NCBI GenBank assembly: GCA_963678675.1
Contig: OY783192.1
Location: forward strand, 11,461,393 to 11,525,392
Length of the DNA stretch: 64,000 bases
Direction: 5' to 3'
Source: Xiphydria camelus
Taxonomy: Eukaryota; Arthropoda; Insecta; Hymenoptera; Xiphydriidae
Below, piece after piece: positions 33,330 to 47,615 of this stretch. Made by a program: the position numbers and the translations under genes. The stretch's first letter is position 1; the number at the start of each line of letters is the position of its first letter. A model generated the notes under the pieces. That model was not told the DNA's origin and searched no databases. It worked only from the letters and a program-made list of their open reading frames with translations.

Positions 33330-34432
33330 CCTATCCTAGAGTGGGGACGTGCCCTCTCCCTAGCGAGCCGAAGCGATCCCCGAAATATTCCTCTTTTCGT
33401 GCGGATTAGCGGCGTGGACGGACGTACCTGCCAGCGTTACGGATTTTTCCGGTAAGCTGGTTCTTTTTATTTTGCGACACGTGGCCATGGAAGAAATTTA
33501 GAGAAATTCCAGATTAAGTGGCCCTCGAAAGGCTTATCTTTTCTTCCCTTTTGTATCGCGTAAAATTGTAACGGACCCGTGGGGATTACCGTATTCTCGA
33601 TCTCTTTATCGATTTTGTTTCTCGCGTATTATCTGTCGATCGCCTTTTACCGTTTAGTGATTTCTTTTGGATTACCTTGTCTGGGGATGCTTGGGAAATT
33701 CGGGAGCACGAGGCGACCGACTTTCCTGAGGCGAATCGAGCATTTTACCGATTTATGAAAATAGTTTGTGCTTGTAGTGCGGTGTTATCTTTGTTAAACA
33801 TTCCGTGCGCTCTAATCTCGACTCTCGACTCTCTATTCTCTGCTCCCTATTAACGATTCTCGATTACCGATAGTTCTTGTGACTCCCTTTGTTCCACGTG
33901 CGTTCGGTCATATCTCGCGACCTTTCGTTGTACTTTCGGCGTAGGGATGGTCTGTTCGTCATAACTTTCTCGATCAGCGGGATACTTTGTTGAAGCTTTC
34001 CACGTATGAATAGTACCTTCGTGATAACTTCCTCGATTAGCGGGCTACCTGATTTGAAATTACCTGACTACCTTCTAGCACTATCGTCGCCGTTACCTCG
34101 GTTGCCTCTTATCGCTACCTTCGCAAAGCTATCTTAGGCTACCTATCGTTCCTCGTAAGGGGTCTCTTCTAAGGGCCTAGGGTAGGATTGGGTTACCGAA
34201 GCCAATCCTACCATAGCCGATGCTTTCTTGGACCAGTTTATATTACGTGAGTTGGTCTCTAAATAAATCTTAAATATTGCCTTTTTTTATAAGCCGCCTC
34301 AAATTCATTTCTTTGTCTTAAGATCCCCGCCCCTCTCCTTAGCCGATACGGGGCTGAGCTAGCGGAGTTCCGTTTCCGGTTCACGCGATCTGACTATTAT
34401 CTAATGTGACTACCTTTTGGTGTTTTGGAACA
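33330..34432 (+). mobile_element. probable LTR 3' part of a retrotransposon
   Basis: The sequence ends …ggaaca and, two bases on, is followed by TGGCGCCCAACA (34435-34446). That matches primer-binding sites complementary to a tRNA-Lys 3' end. Upstream, an AATAAA signal lies near 34263 and a TATA-like 'gtttatatta' near 34237-34246. The 5' edge of the LTR and a second copy were not found, so size and family are open. The leader is followed by simple repeats instead of gag. Confidence 0.4.
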
Positions 34433-34434
34433 CC

Positions 34435-34446
34435 TGGCGCCCAACA
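34435..34446 (+). other. primer-binding-site-like TGGCGCCCAACA
   Basis: Twelve bases immediately after the putative LTR end (…aacacc), matching the usual tRNA-Lys-type PBS start. It supports the LTR call and gives the element's orientation (plus). Confidence 0.45.
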
Positions 34447-34560
34447 TATCGCTACCTTGCTACCTTGTCCGAGCTGGGCCAGTTAGAGAACGTGCCGAAG
34501 TGTGCGACTACCCGGTAGCGCCGGGTAGCGTCGTTACAATTCATTGACGTATTATGTATT

Positions 34561-34825
34561 ATGTTGACGACGAGAACAACGACGATGAGGACGGCGACGT
34601 CGAGGATGGCGACGACGAGGACGGCGACGACGAGAACGGCGACGACGACAAGGACGGTGACGACGAGAACAACGACGAGGACGGCGACGACGACGAGGAC
34701 GGCGACGTCGAGGATGGCGACGGCGACGTCGAGGATGGCGACGGCGACGACGAGGACGGTGACGACAAGAATGGTGACGACGAGGGCGACGACGACGAGG
34801 ACGGCGACGATGACGTGATGCTGCT
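34561..34825. repeat. (GACGACGAGGACGGC)n-type simple repeat
   Basis: About 265 bases of imperfect GAC/GAG/GGC triplets. All reading frames stay open on both strands (Asp/Glu/Gly-rich on plus; Arg-, Ser- or Val-rich in other frames), so the long ORFs here are a product of the repeat. It could have been an acidic tract of a gene, but no flanking coding motif supports that. Confidence 0.85.
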
Positions 34826-34840
34826 GCAAAAGCTTGTGGA

Positions 34841-34893
34841 AGCCCCCTGGGGGTTGACGAGCGAAGCGAGTAGGGGGCGGAGCCCCCTAGTTT
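34841..34893. repeat. GC-rich palindromic module
   Basis: 'agccccctgggggttgacga', then 'gcgaagcgag' and a perfect palindrome 'agggggcggagccccct'. It sits directly after the triplet repeat and is unlike its surroundings in composition. Origin unknown. Confidence 0.5.
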
Positions 34894-34999
34894 GATAAAA
34901 AATACTTTTCCTCCGGTAAGCAGATGGGTGAAGAACGTCTCTATTTCGGATCTTAGACTATAAGAACTAGCTGGGGCCACTGTGCGCAGATGCGAAGCT

Positions 35000-35945
35000 A
35001 GGGGTTATTACAGTTAGGGATGAGGGCGCAGGGCCTTCTAATTTTGTCCTTAGATTTGCTAGAGTAAGCGCATAGTCCTTGGATGGATGGATTGTCGTGA
35101 TTACTTATGGAAATTCGGAGGTTATCTACGTATTTAATAGCAGCATCTTGCATAGAGGGAAGACCTACTCTTGGAATAATTGGGAGTTTCTTATATACCA
35201 GGGGATCTTAAGCGAGCCTCGAAGGAGTCTCATGTAAGTTCCCTGGAGTGTTTTGAGCGTAGCTGGGGTGGCTGCACCCCAGATAGGGATGGCGTATGTT
35301 CATATGCTCCTGATGATAGCGTTGAACGAGCGAATTTTTGTTTGTTGGGATATGCTTTTGTTGTTGAAGAAGGGTTTAAGTGCGACGTAGGCGCCGTTAG
35401 CTTTCCTTCTAACGGAAGTGATCAGTCTGGTCCAACTGAGCTTCCTGTCAAATATCACGCCTAGATATTTGGCAGAGTAGCTCCAGGGGATGCGGTGATT
35501 GCTTACATGTATTTCATCGGGGGGATGTTTCGGTGTGAAAAGAATACCGCCTCGGATTTGGTTTCATTCAGGGAGATTCCCCATTTGTGGTACCAACCGA
35601 TGAGCGTGGGAGTGAATTTGTTTATGATGGAGGAGCAGAATTTCTTCATCTTGGAAGAGTAGAGGAGTGCAACGTCGTCGGTGTATTGAGCTGTAATTAT
35701 TTTTTCATGGGTAGGAATATTATAACAGTAAATGTTGAAAAGGGCAGGAGAAAATTTGGAACTCTGTGGGACTCCTGCCGTGATGGGTTGGGGGTCAGAG
35801 AGGTTTTTACCTGTCCTGACCTTGAAGATCCTATTAGTATAAGGAAGGATTTTATAATTCCAATTAGATAATGGGGGCAGTTTAATTTTAGTAGTTTGAA
35901 GATGAGACCTTCGTGCCAGACTCTGTTAAAGGCTTGCTTAGGGCA
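35000..35945 (-). pseudogene. Jockey-type LINE reverse transcriptase fragment
   Basis: Read right to left: KQAFNRVWHEGLIFKLLK at about 35940-35890, GVPQSSKFSPALFNIY (variant of GVPQGS.LSP..FN) near 35775-35725, and YTDDVALLYSS (variant of the YADD active site; codons 35685-35674). After a frame change come SWSYSAKYLGVIFD and the thumb region. Several frameshifts separate these blocks. The 3' part decays by 35000. Jockey-clade assignment is by motif style. It abuts the 5' side of the Transib gene at 36.2 kb and probably truncated it. A gag fragment of similar type occurs at 44494-44733 and 49002-49260. Confidence 0.7.
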
Positions 35946-36533
35946 TGGAGGTGTGTTGGCTTTTGTTCATGTTATCCGCAATGAATTCTTGGCAGATCCC
36001 AAACAATGCGACTGAAGTTATGAAAATAATTTTAAAATTTCACGCGATTAATATTAATTTTGACTGCAAATTTATATTAGTACTTAACCATTCACTACAT
36101 ATGTATATGTTTCGTTGCACGATTAGCAGACTCCTACCTACTGTGTCTTATTATTTATTATCATTTTGATTTAAGTAACGCGCTAATGAGAGCTAATCTC
36201 ACATATTGAAGTTATTGATCAATTATCCAGAGAACAATTGCAAGACTTGGTTCTCGTTTGCAAGTGGGGTTGCGATGGCAGCTCAGGGCATAGCACATAC
36301 AAACAACACCTGGCAAAAGGAGAAGTCTCTGATGCAAATGTATTCTTTCTTGCCCTTGTACCATTGCAGCTCATACACACTGATCAGGCATGAAAAAAAG
36401 TTACTGTAGTATGGAAAAATCCAAGACCGTCTTCACCGAGTTTTTGCAGACCTATAAAAATGATACAGATAAAAGAAAGTACAGATATCGTTAAGGAAGA
36501 AACCGCCTCGGTACAAAAACAGGTTAATGATTT

Positions 36534-37378
36534 TGTTACGGCCAACGATAGCCGTAATGTAATATTCGGTCCCTCCTTTAATTTCTGCACATGTCGTACG
36601 TTAATAGAATTTAAGGTGAATTTTAACTGCGGCTATGCGGCCTAATCCGGGCATAAATGCCACGATTCGGCGACGAAAGGTTAATCTCCGGACGGTGAAT
36701 CCCTGGACAGCTATTCTCCGAACGGTCCCTAATTCGGCCCAGGTCAACGCCTAATTACTTAATGCATCTTTTCACGGGCGTTCGGACGGGTCTAAAAGCG
36801 GAGTTATTCTCGGTACGGGGGGTGCATCGCGTCGACCAAAGGGCACGGTACCTTGTAACGGTACGAACCAACGTCATTCGTACGGGACTTTGAGGAACGC
36901 CAAAGTCCACCGAGTCTAGCGACTGTAATCGCCCCCGTGCACCCGCGTTCCCCTTTCCGTATTCCATTCTGCCGGTATATAAACCTTAGTCGAATGACCT
37001 GCGAGTCAGTTATAATTTCGCTACTCTTCGTAACTCATCTTCGAGCTAGAGCCCCTCGATCGCACCGTCGCGTACCGTCTCCAAGTGTCGCGGGCGCCTC
37101 ATGTGCTATCAGTGTTTATTGTAAGTGCTTCAACAAACTCTCGGGCCCGAGCTCCTCTGTCAAATCGACGTAACGTACTCTGTATTCACTTATATCTCCT
37201 TCATTTCAATCCGCTTTCTTAATTATATTACAATTTATTGTTCAATTGCCTTTTATTACCCGATCCCTACATTCTTTCCGTTTTTTTCCACTCGAGCCTT
37301 AACCGTGTCCTTTATCCGTGTCCCCGGGCCTTACAACCCCGCGGCGATATCGACGCGCCCGTTAAGCCGCTCGAAACA
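36534..37378 (+). mobile_element. 845-bp solo LTR, TSD GATTT
   Basis: It begins TGTTACGGCC and ends GCTCGAAACA. GATTT flanks it exactly at 36529-36533 and 37379-37383. A TATA box (ggtatataaacc) lies near 36973 and a transcription-start-like region follows. No internal domain or second LTR, so this is the product of LTR-LTR recombination. It inserted into the Transib transposase gene: removing it with one GATTT rejoins …KQVNDL / MPYETV in frame. Family unassigned; it is not the LTR of the Ty3/gypsy element next door. Confidence 0.88.
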
Positions 37379-37610
37379 GATTTAATGCCTTATGAGACGG
37401 TACTCCATGGAAAAAATGTTGCAGTAAAATATGTTTTAAATTTATCGATGATTGACGGTAAAGTGTGCAATGCTCTTTCGGAAACCAAATCTACGCAACG
37501 TTGTTTTCTGTGTGGAGCGGTATCCACAGAATTTAACGACATTAAGAAAATGTTAGAGAGAACAGTCAATAAAGAAAATCTGAAGTTCGGAATATCCTCC
37601 TACATGCCTG

Positions 37611-37843
37611 TGTAAGGCGATTCCTAACGGATCTACTAGTTCGTAACGCCGCCGAGTGCGGCGCTAGAGGGCAGGAGCCAACGGTCGGCCCGCGACACGG
37701 GAGTAGCGCCTTCGACGCGGAGCGAACAGCAGCTTCGTCCCGATGTGAGGGGTTTATCCAATAAAGTACCGCGTTCTACTCACTATCGAGCACCTGTGTT
37801 TCCGCACGACCGCCAACCATCCTCACGATTCCTCTCTCACAAA
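37611..37843 (+). repeat. 5' LTR of the Ty3/gypsy element
   Basis: 233 bp, TGTAAGGCGATTCC…CTCTCACA, with an AATAAA signal near 37760. Compared with the 3' LTR it differs at a handful of positions (for example ggatcta/ggatgta, gccttcg/gcctacg). Confidence 0.93.
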
Positions 37844-38103
37844 TCAGAAGTGGGATCGGATACGCAGGTGCGCATAATTAAGTCGGAAATGCGTCGGGAA
37901 TAACGGCGTCAATCTCAGCGTCGCGTCGGTAGCCATCTTTATGTTCGTTGGTCGTACCGGGCACGAGAGAAAAAGCGTGCGGAGTGATTCCCGATGGCCG
38001 TTAAAATCAAGTGCGGGATAAGAGCGCGGAGTGACACTCGATGACCGTTAAAACCGTTAGCAAACGCGTATCTCATACGGATTTACAAGTTGTGCTTAAT
38101 AGT

Positions 38104-38436
38104 TGAGACGATTGTAGACGACGATCGTCCGGTTCGGAAAGCGGTGCGCGAAAAATTATGTGGCGTATGTGACCCGAGTGTTAGACCCGTCGAGGTTTTG
38201 AAGGACACAAAGACAGAGTGTCATCGCGTTAGGCGCGCTTTGTTTATGTCAGTGCCCGCAGAGCAGTTGGCTGACTCGCGGAGCGTCTGTTTATGTGCGT
38301 GATATTCGAGACGACCGTAGACGACGATCGTCCGATCCGGAAGACCCTACGTGAAGAGTGCCATTACGTTAGGCGCGTTGTGTTTATGTCAGCGCCCGCA
38401 GAGCAGTTGGCTGACTCGCGGAGCGTCTGTTTATGT
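38104..38436 (+). repeat. tandem duplication in the gypsy leader
   Basis: 'gtagacgacgatcgtccg' … 'gagcagttggctgactcgcg' followed by 'gagcgtctgtttatgt' occurs twice (about 38114-38296 and 38318-38435). The first unit has an extra ~70 bases. The second unit runs straight into the gag start codon. It may be a recent duplication of the untranslated leader. Confidence 0.75.
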
Positions 38437-38439
38437 ACG

Positions 38440-41508
<3,069 letters not shown>

Positions 41509-41591
41509 AGCTAGCAATAACACAGAACCGGGATCCAACGATTCAAAAACTTCGCGAAAAACTCGAGAACGCTGAAGATAAACATTATGAG

Positions 41592-42700
41592 ATGCGAAAC
41601 GGGTTAGTTTATAGAAAGAAAGGTAGCGAGTTAAGGTTCTATGTTACGGAGAAAATGGAATGTCACGTCTTGCGCAAATATCACGATGAGCTAGGTCATT
41701 TCGGCCCGGATAAAACGTGGAACGCAATCGATAAAACCTATTGGTTTCCGCATATGCGCGATAAGATAGAGAATTATATCCGAAATTGCCTGAAATGTAT
41801 TGCGTTCTCGCCAAAGGTAGGCAAGTCAGAAGGTTTTCTACATCCCATTCCGAAGGGAAATGTGCCGTTTCAAACATTTCATGCCAATCATCTCGGGTCT
41901 ATTGACCGAAAACACTTGATTAAACAACACATTTTGGTAGTTGTGGATGCATTTACGAAATTCACAAAATTGTACGCGACAAAGACAACGACATCGAAAG
42001 AATCGGTTGAAAGCTTGAAGCAGCACTTCGCGAATTATAGCCGCCGCACACGATTGTAACTGATAGGGGCACTAGTTTTACCTCGAGCGAATTAAAGATT
42101 TTTTGCAGAAAATCAACGTCCGCCACGTATTGATAGCTACAGGCTCTCCGAAAGCGAACGGAAAAGTTGAGCGAGTTAATCGAGTGTTGAAGTCGCTTCT
42201 TGCTAAAACGGTTAATAACCAATCGGGAAAATACTGGTATAAGGTACTGACAGAGAGGCCGAATTTGCAATTAATAATACGATAAGCAAATCGACCGGCG
42301 ATACTCCAAGTCGACTACTTTTCGGGATAGGTCAGCGAGGTCCAAATGTCGACGGAGTAAGAGAATATTTAGAAAAGGCAGGCGTGCCGTCAGAGCGCGA
42401 TCTCGAAGCAATCCGCGCAAAAGCTGAGAAGAAGATCCAAAAAAGCCAAGAGTATAACCGACGCCATTTCAATCAGAGTAGAAAAGCGCCACGAAAATAC
42501 GTAGTAGGTGATTATGTAGGTATAAAGAACTTTGACAGCACCCCCGGAGCACCGAAAAACTTATTCCGGAGTTTAAAGGGCCATACGAGATAGCCAAGGT
42601 GCTTCGAAACGATAGATACATAGTTAAAGACGTGGAAAACTTCCCATCGTCGCAACGTCCTTACGAAGGAACCTGGGAAGCCGAGAATATTAGACCCTAG
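41592..42700 (+). pseudogene. gypsy integrase, frameshifted, first catalytic Asp altered
   Basis: 41592-42057 has the zinc-binding HHCC domain (YHDELGHFG…NCLKCI) and the core start, where the usual D-H-L-G motif reads HANHLG: the first catalytic Asp codon is AAT (Asn). A frame change after about 42045 continues into TDRGTSF (second Asp), and another reaches NGKVERVNRVL (catalytic Glu region). 42384 onward is the C-terminal domain with KYVVGDYVGIK and a tail ending AENIRP-stop at 42698-42700. At least three frame changes and the Asp-to-Asn substitution make it inactive. Confidence 0.85.
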
Positions 42701-42824
42701 CATGATGGAATGCCTATGATTAAGTTGGGATAATGTAACTTAGAATAAGTACTTACGTTAAGGAAACATTGTTATCGCTTTGTAACGGTGTCCGAGGTCG
42801 GACAAGAGTCAGGAAAGGCCGAAT

Positions 42825-43055
42825 TGTAAGACGATTCCTAACGGATGTACTAGTTCGTAACGCCGCCGAGTGCGGCGCTAGAGGGCAGGAGCCAACGGTC
42901 GGCCCGCGACACGGGAGTAGCGCCTACGACGCGGAGCGAACAGCAGCTCCGACCCGATGTGAGGGGTTTATCCAATAAAGCACCGCGTTCTACTCACTAT
43001 CGAGCACCTGTGTTTCCGCACGACCGCCAACCATCCTCACGATTCCTCTCTCACA
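42825..43055 (+). repeat. 3' LTR of the Ty3/gypsy element
   Basis: 231 bp, same ends and near-identical body as 37611-37843. Preceded by a purine-containing stretch 'gtcaggaaaggccgaat', the likely polypurine tract position. Confidence 0.93.
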
Positions 43056-43980
43056 CCTGGATCAGGTTTTTCGAATGCCTTTTGCACATATCATATAAGC
43101 TGGGTATAAAAAAGTGGAAAGTCAGCTCTACGAAACCCGAAGATGTGGCCAACGTTAATTTAAGGAAAAGAACAATTAAAGAAGGACTCAGGAAGAAGAT
43201 GGACTTGATTGTCGACGAACCAAAACCTGGATTTGGCAGTACTAATGACGGGAACACCGCTCGACGTTTTTTTGAGAACTACGAACAAACCGCAGAAATA
43301 ACTGGGCTAAATAAAGATCTCATATATAGATTTTATATTATACTCCCAACAGTATCGTCTGGATATGATATTCATATTCAGAATTTCAAAGTGTACTCGT
43401 TGGAAACGGCAAAAATGTTTGTGGAGTTCTACGGTTGGTACTGCATGCCCACTACAGTACCCAAGATTTTAATACACGGAGCAGAAATAATAAGTCATTC
43501 ATTACTGCCGATCGGACAAATGTCAGAGGAAGCTCAGGAAGCCTGTAATACATTTTTCAAAAAGTACCGGGAAAGATTCGCCCGGAAAAATCACCGAGAG
43601 AAAACAATAGAAGATGTTTTCCGGAGATTTTTAGTGGCTTCAGACCCATTTATTTCTAGTTGCCGTAAGTTACGCGAAAAGCCACTAAAATCATTGTCAC
43701 GAGATGTGATTCCTTTACTATTACTGCCATTGGTAGAATCAAGTGAAGATTTCATCCTCGAAGACGAGACCGACACCGATTCATCTGCTTCAAGTGTCCA
43801 AGGACTCGAAGATTTATCCGATGATGATGGAGCCTTTTTTTGTGAAGATTTTACTCATGTACAGGTAATGTTATATACATGTATACTAAATATATATAAA
43901 TAATTTTCCATAAAAATAAATTCTGATAGATTCTAACCCGATCTTTATTTTTTAGGATTATTCTCATAAACTCAGTTGTG

Positions 43981-44493
43981 CTATTCTGGCCTCGGATTCG
44001 TAATCAGCGACCCCGAAAACCCCCGGATACCCGAATTCAGAGCAATTACTCAACTTTACGTCAAGATTTGGACCACGCATGCGCCGTATCGCAGCGCCAT
44101 CTAGGAATTTTGCTATTCTGACCTCGAATTCGTAATCAGCGACCCCGAAAACCCCCGGATACCCGAATTCAGAGCAATTACTCAACTTTACGTCAAGATT
44201 TGGACCACGCATGCGCCGTATCGCAGCGCCTTCTAGGAATTTTGCTATTCTGACCTCGAATTCGTAATCAGCGACCCCGAAAACCCCCGGATACCCGAAT
44301 TCAGAGCAATTACTCAACTTTACGTCAAGATTTGGACCACGCATGCGCCGTATCGCAGCGCCATCTAGGAATTTTGCTATTTTGACCTCGGATTCGTAAT
44401 CAGCGACCCCAAAAACCCCCGAGTATCCCATTTCAAGTCAGTCCGTTAACTTTTTGAGTTTTGGCCAGGTTTTCGGCGTTTTGGCCCACTGTG
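43981..44493. repeat. Transib right end: 132-bp tandem repeats and CACTGTG terminus
   Basis: A 132-bp unit ('ctattctgacctcgaattcg…gcatgcgccgtatcgcagcg') occurs from 43981, 44113, 44245 and, partially, 44377. Each unit contains 'gtaatcagcgaccccgaaaa', the same subterminal phrase as in the other Transib-type elements. The end 'ttggcccactgtg' closes at 44493 with the heptamer complement CACTGTG; GAGCG follows and would be the right target-duplication half. The matching left terminus was not found. The transposase stop codon lies in the first unit. Confidence 0.82.
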
Positions 44494-44736
44494 GAGCGCC
44501 CAGACGAGTTGGGTGACGAAGTCCCGAACGAGCTGTAATACGGCTTGGTTTTGGGAGAGGATTACAGTAGGCGGGGTTGGAGATGCTTGCGGGGGTTGAC
44601 TCGGAGTAGGTGGGGAGGGAGGTCCCCTGGAGGCTTGGGCGTACCTACGCGCGAGTATTCGGGTTCTGGGCTGGTGTTAGTGTGCCAGTCTGGCAGGTTG
44701 GGGATAGCGCGGCTATGGTGGTACCTGTAGGAGTAA
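44494..44736 (-). pseudogene. Jockey-type LINE gag, 3' piece (continues from 49 kb)
   Basis: The minus-strand frame RYHHSRAIPNLPDW…SPEPEYSRVGTPKPPGDL is the Pro-rich continuation of the gag zinc-knuckle region at 49002-49260. The Harbinger element 44737-48998 separates the two. It is cut at 44493 by the Transib terminus. Confidence 0.6.
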
Positions 44737-45094
44737 GGGCCGGTATTATAAAGCCCGGTTGACCGAAGGTTGAGCTTCAACCGGCGGTTTAACTGCAGTT
44801 TGCGTATTATAAATATCGACCGGAGGTTGAACTGACGGTTGAGCGGAGGTTCAGTCAACTACTAGATGACGTTGGGTTTGACTGTCAACTCTCGGTTGAA
44901 ATAGTAAGAACGTAACTTCAAGAAAGGTAGAATAGGCGGCAAATCGAAGAGTGTTAACATATTTTACCTATTCCGTAAACTTTGCTTTCGTTTTTGTTCC
45001 AACACGCGTGTGCTGCTGACGCAATTGCAGTCCCGTATCTTTTTCGGGAACATCCATTACGATAATTCTACACGCCGATTCCTACCGTTCAGTA

Positions 45095-45184
45095 TCATCG
45101 CGATCTAAAATACCTTTCTAATTTAGTATCAAGCTCGTCATCGGGCACAATAGCAAAGCGATATGGCTCGACGATGAAAGGTTG
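45095..45184 (-). CDS. conserved 29-codon tail upstream of the Harbinger transposase (function unknown)
   Basis: On the minus strand from 45184 the frame ends …DTKLERYFRSR-stop at 45097-45095. The copy at 5989-6078 ends …DAKLKRYFRSR-stop at the identical codon. It points away from the transposase, possibly the end of a third transcript. The acceptor-like AG of the other copy is AA here, so if it was an exon this one may be dead. Confidence 0.35.
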   Translation of the reverse strand, partial: QPFIVEPYRFAIVPDDELDTKLERYFRSR

Positions 45185-45594
45185 CAAATGTAATTATAAT
45201 CTCACTCGGAAAGCTAATTGCCAAACGGAATGGAATACCCCCCCCCCCCCCCCGCAGTAACCACTCATTAATACTGTTCTATGCATGTCAACTTTGTAAA
45301 GGGGAGAAAGACCAGGGGGTACCGCATCGCTCACGCTATCCCCACTACTGTTAGTTGTAAGATATATAAACCGCAACCAAATGCACGTTATTTAATATGT
45401 GTAATCAAGTGAACAGTGCCTCGTCCAGCATAGTGTATTCAGCGCATTCAGCTAGTTCAACTTGCCGTTCGTTTCACCGTCAAATTACTGTGTCTCTATA
45501 ACCTGAATAGGTATATTATTAATAATATAGTGAGTACAGTGTCAAATATAATTACAGTATAGTGTTTTAAATATAATTCTTTATAAAAATAAAA

Positions 45595-46849
45595 ATGGCA
45601 TCATCGTGTAATGATAGAAATAATATAAGACTTTGGGAAGAAAGTACCGACAGTGAAGATTCTAGTGATTCTGATGCAGAGTGTGACGAACGTAGAAGGG
45701 TAGTAGTTCATAGGGCTCCGAGAAATTTTAGATTCCGTGTCAATCATTTCGAAAGATGGAATGATGAAGAGTTCAAAATGAGATTTCGCCTGAGTAAAGA
45801 GACGGTGATAATGCTAGAGCAGAGAATTGGAAATGACATAGCACCAAGAACTGAAAGGTAAATTTGAACCATATAAAAGCAAATATATTTTACATGCTTG
45901 CGAATTTTTCAGGAATCATCCTGTTACTGCAATGCAACAGATACTACTTGTTCTAAGGTTTTGTGCTACTGGATGTATTCTTCAAAGCATTGGTGACTTT
46001 GCGGGTATACATAAAACCACAGCGGGCCAAGTCATCAAGAAAGTACTTAGGAGAATAATTTCATTAGCACCAGACTATATAAAAATGCCAAGCAACCAGC
46101 CAAATCAAGAAACGGTGAAACAGAAGTTTTTCAATGTAGCTCGATTTCCTCGAGTGATAGGTGCCATCGATTGTACCCATATCAGAATAATTTCACCAGG
46201 TAATTTTTATGTTTTGCATTTTGATCTGTATATGTACTTATTTAATTATTAATATGTGTTTATAGGAGGAGATAATGCAGAATTCTTTAGAAATCGGAAG
46301 GGCTATTTTTCACTGAATGTTCAAGTAGTAGGAGATGCAGATTTATTTATCAGGGATATTGTTGCTCGTTGGCCTGGTTCAACTCATGACCAGACAATAT
46401 TTAATAACAGTCGAGTGAAGGCCCGATTTGAAAATGAGGAATTTGGTAATGGAGTACTGCTTGGCGATTCAGGATATGCTTTAAAAAGATACGTTATAAC
46501 ACCGATACTTAATCCAGCAACACAAGCGGAACAACTGTTTAATGAATCACAAATTAGAACTCGAAACCCTATTGAAAGGTTATTCGGTGTACTGAAACGA
46601 AGGTTTCCTATTCTGTCTCTTGGAATAAGGCTATCTATTGATATGGCACAATCAGTAATAGTAGCATGTGCAGTGTTACATAATGTAGCCCGTAGTATGA
46701 ACGAGCAAGATCCCATTCAGGACCCAAATATTAATTTTAATTTGTTAGACGCTGATGAAAATAATGCGGTTGCTGATAATAATCATCATAATTTTAGAGA
46801 AGATTTTATTGTATATTTTCTAAATTTACTAGAGCCTAATAACAATTAG
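45595..46849 (+). CDS. Harbinger transposase (HARBI1-like, DDE_Tnp_4)
   Basis: Nuclease that excises and inserts the element, working with the Myb/SANT partner. Three exons: 45595-45857, 45913-46199, 46266-46849, with GT-AG introns (…GAAAG/gtaaat…ttcag/GAATC; …CCAG/gtaatt…tatag/GAGG). The product is about 377 residues, the normal family length. N-terminus: acidic Ser/Asp stretch, then FRFRVNHFERW and the HTH region (TAMQQILLVLRFCATG, TTAGQVIKKVLRR). DDE triad: GAIDCTHI, then WPGSTHDQTIF with GDSGYALKRY, and NPIERLFGVLKRRFP. No stops or frameshifts once spliced. ATG 45595 follows an AT-rich 5' UTR with 'aaaATGG' context. Splice sites are inferred, not observed. Confidence 0.92.
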
Positions 46850-47615
46850 TGTTACAACTAGTTGCTCTTGCTGAAACTTCTTAAGTGTTCTTCTATATTT
46901 TATTGCAATGTAATAACTCAATACGTCTTAATTCTATTGCTTTGTTATTTATCATTGAAAAAGAGTCTTCATGGGGATTTACTTATGATTTTAGCACTTA
47001 ATCGGCCAACGTATCATATTAGGGCCTTGGAATAAAAGGGATTCAAGTGACTTTTTCTATATATGGACTTAAGTGTAGATTTAGGTACCTAGTTGTCTAG
47101 TTTTTGGAAATGATTTATAAATATTTTGAATAAAATGGTAAATATTAGAGATCACATGCATAGAGATCTTGAATTTTGTAAATCTAAATAACTTTATCCT
47201 TGATTATTTCGAAACTGTGAAATAGGCACTTAGACTCCTTTTATTTCAAGGATCTCATATAATAATACGTTATTTTTCCGTTATATAATACGTTATTTTA
47301 CGAATATTTTCATAGAATTAGAAAAAATATATCTACTGTGTCTTTTTGACTGCCAGTATAAGGGTTAGACAAATTAAATGTTTTCTGCTGCTGCACACAC
47401 TCGGTTCTTGGATCCTCAACGTACCATCCCCGACTGGTCTCGAGAGGGAAAGATAGACCTGCAACAATTTTATGTTATGTTGGGTTCCACCAATAAACGC
47501 GAATGTCTTCGGTTACTAGAATGATTTATCCTGAGTATTGTTGTCCACAAAGTATAATCACGTATAATAAAGAACCGCGTCGAAAGCAAACGGACAGTTA
47601 CCTGAAATTTCAGTA
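46850..47615. other. intergenic spacer between the two converging Harbinger genes
   Basis: AT-rich, probably the 3' UTRs of both genes (several AATAAA-like signals, for example 'ttgaataaaa' near 47126). No further gene seen. Confidence 0.5.

Noticed and set aside
34552..34980. Long ORFs rich in Arg, Ser, Val or Asp on both strands
   Set aside because: All arise from the same GAC/GAG triplet repeat read in different frames; no flanking coding motif.
34972..34988. CCACTGTG near 34980 as the missing left end of the Transib gene element
   Set aside because: Orientation is that of a right end, and the adjacent sequence does not match the 44.49-kb terminus.
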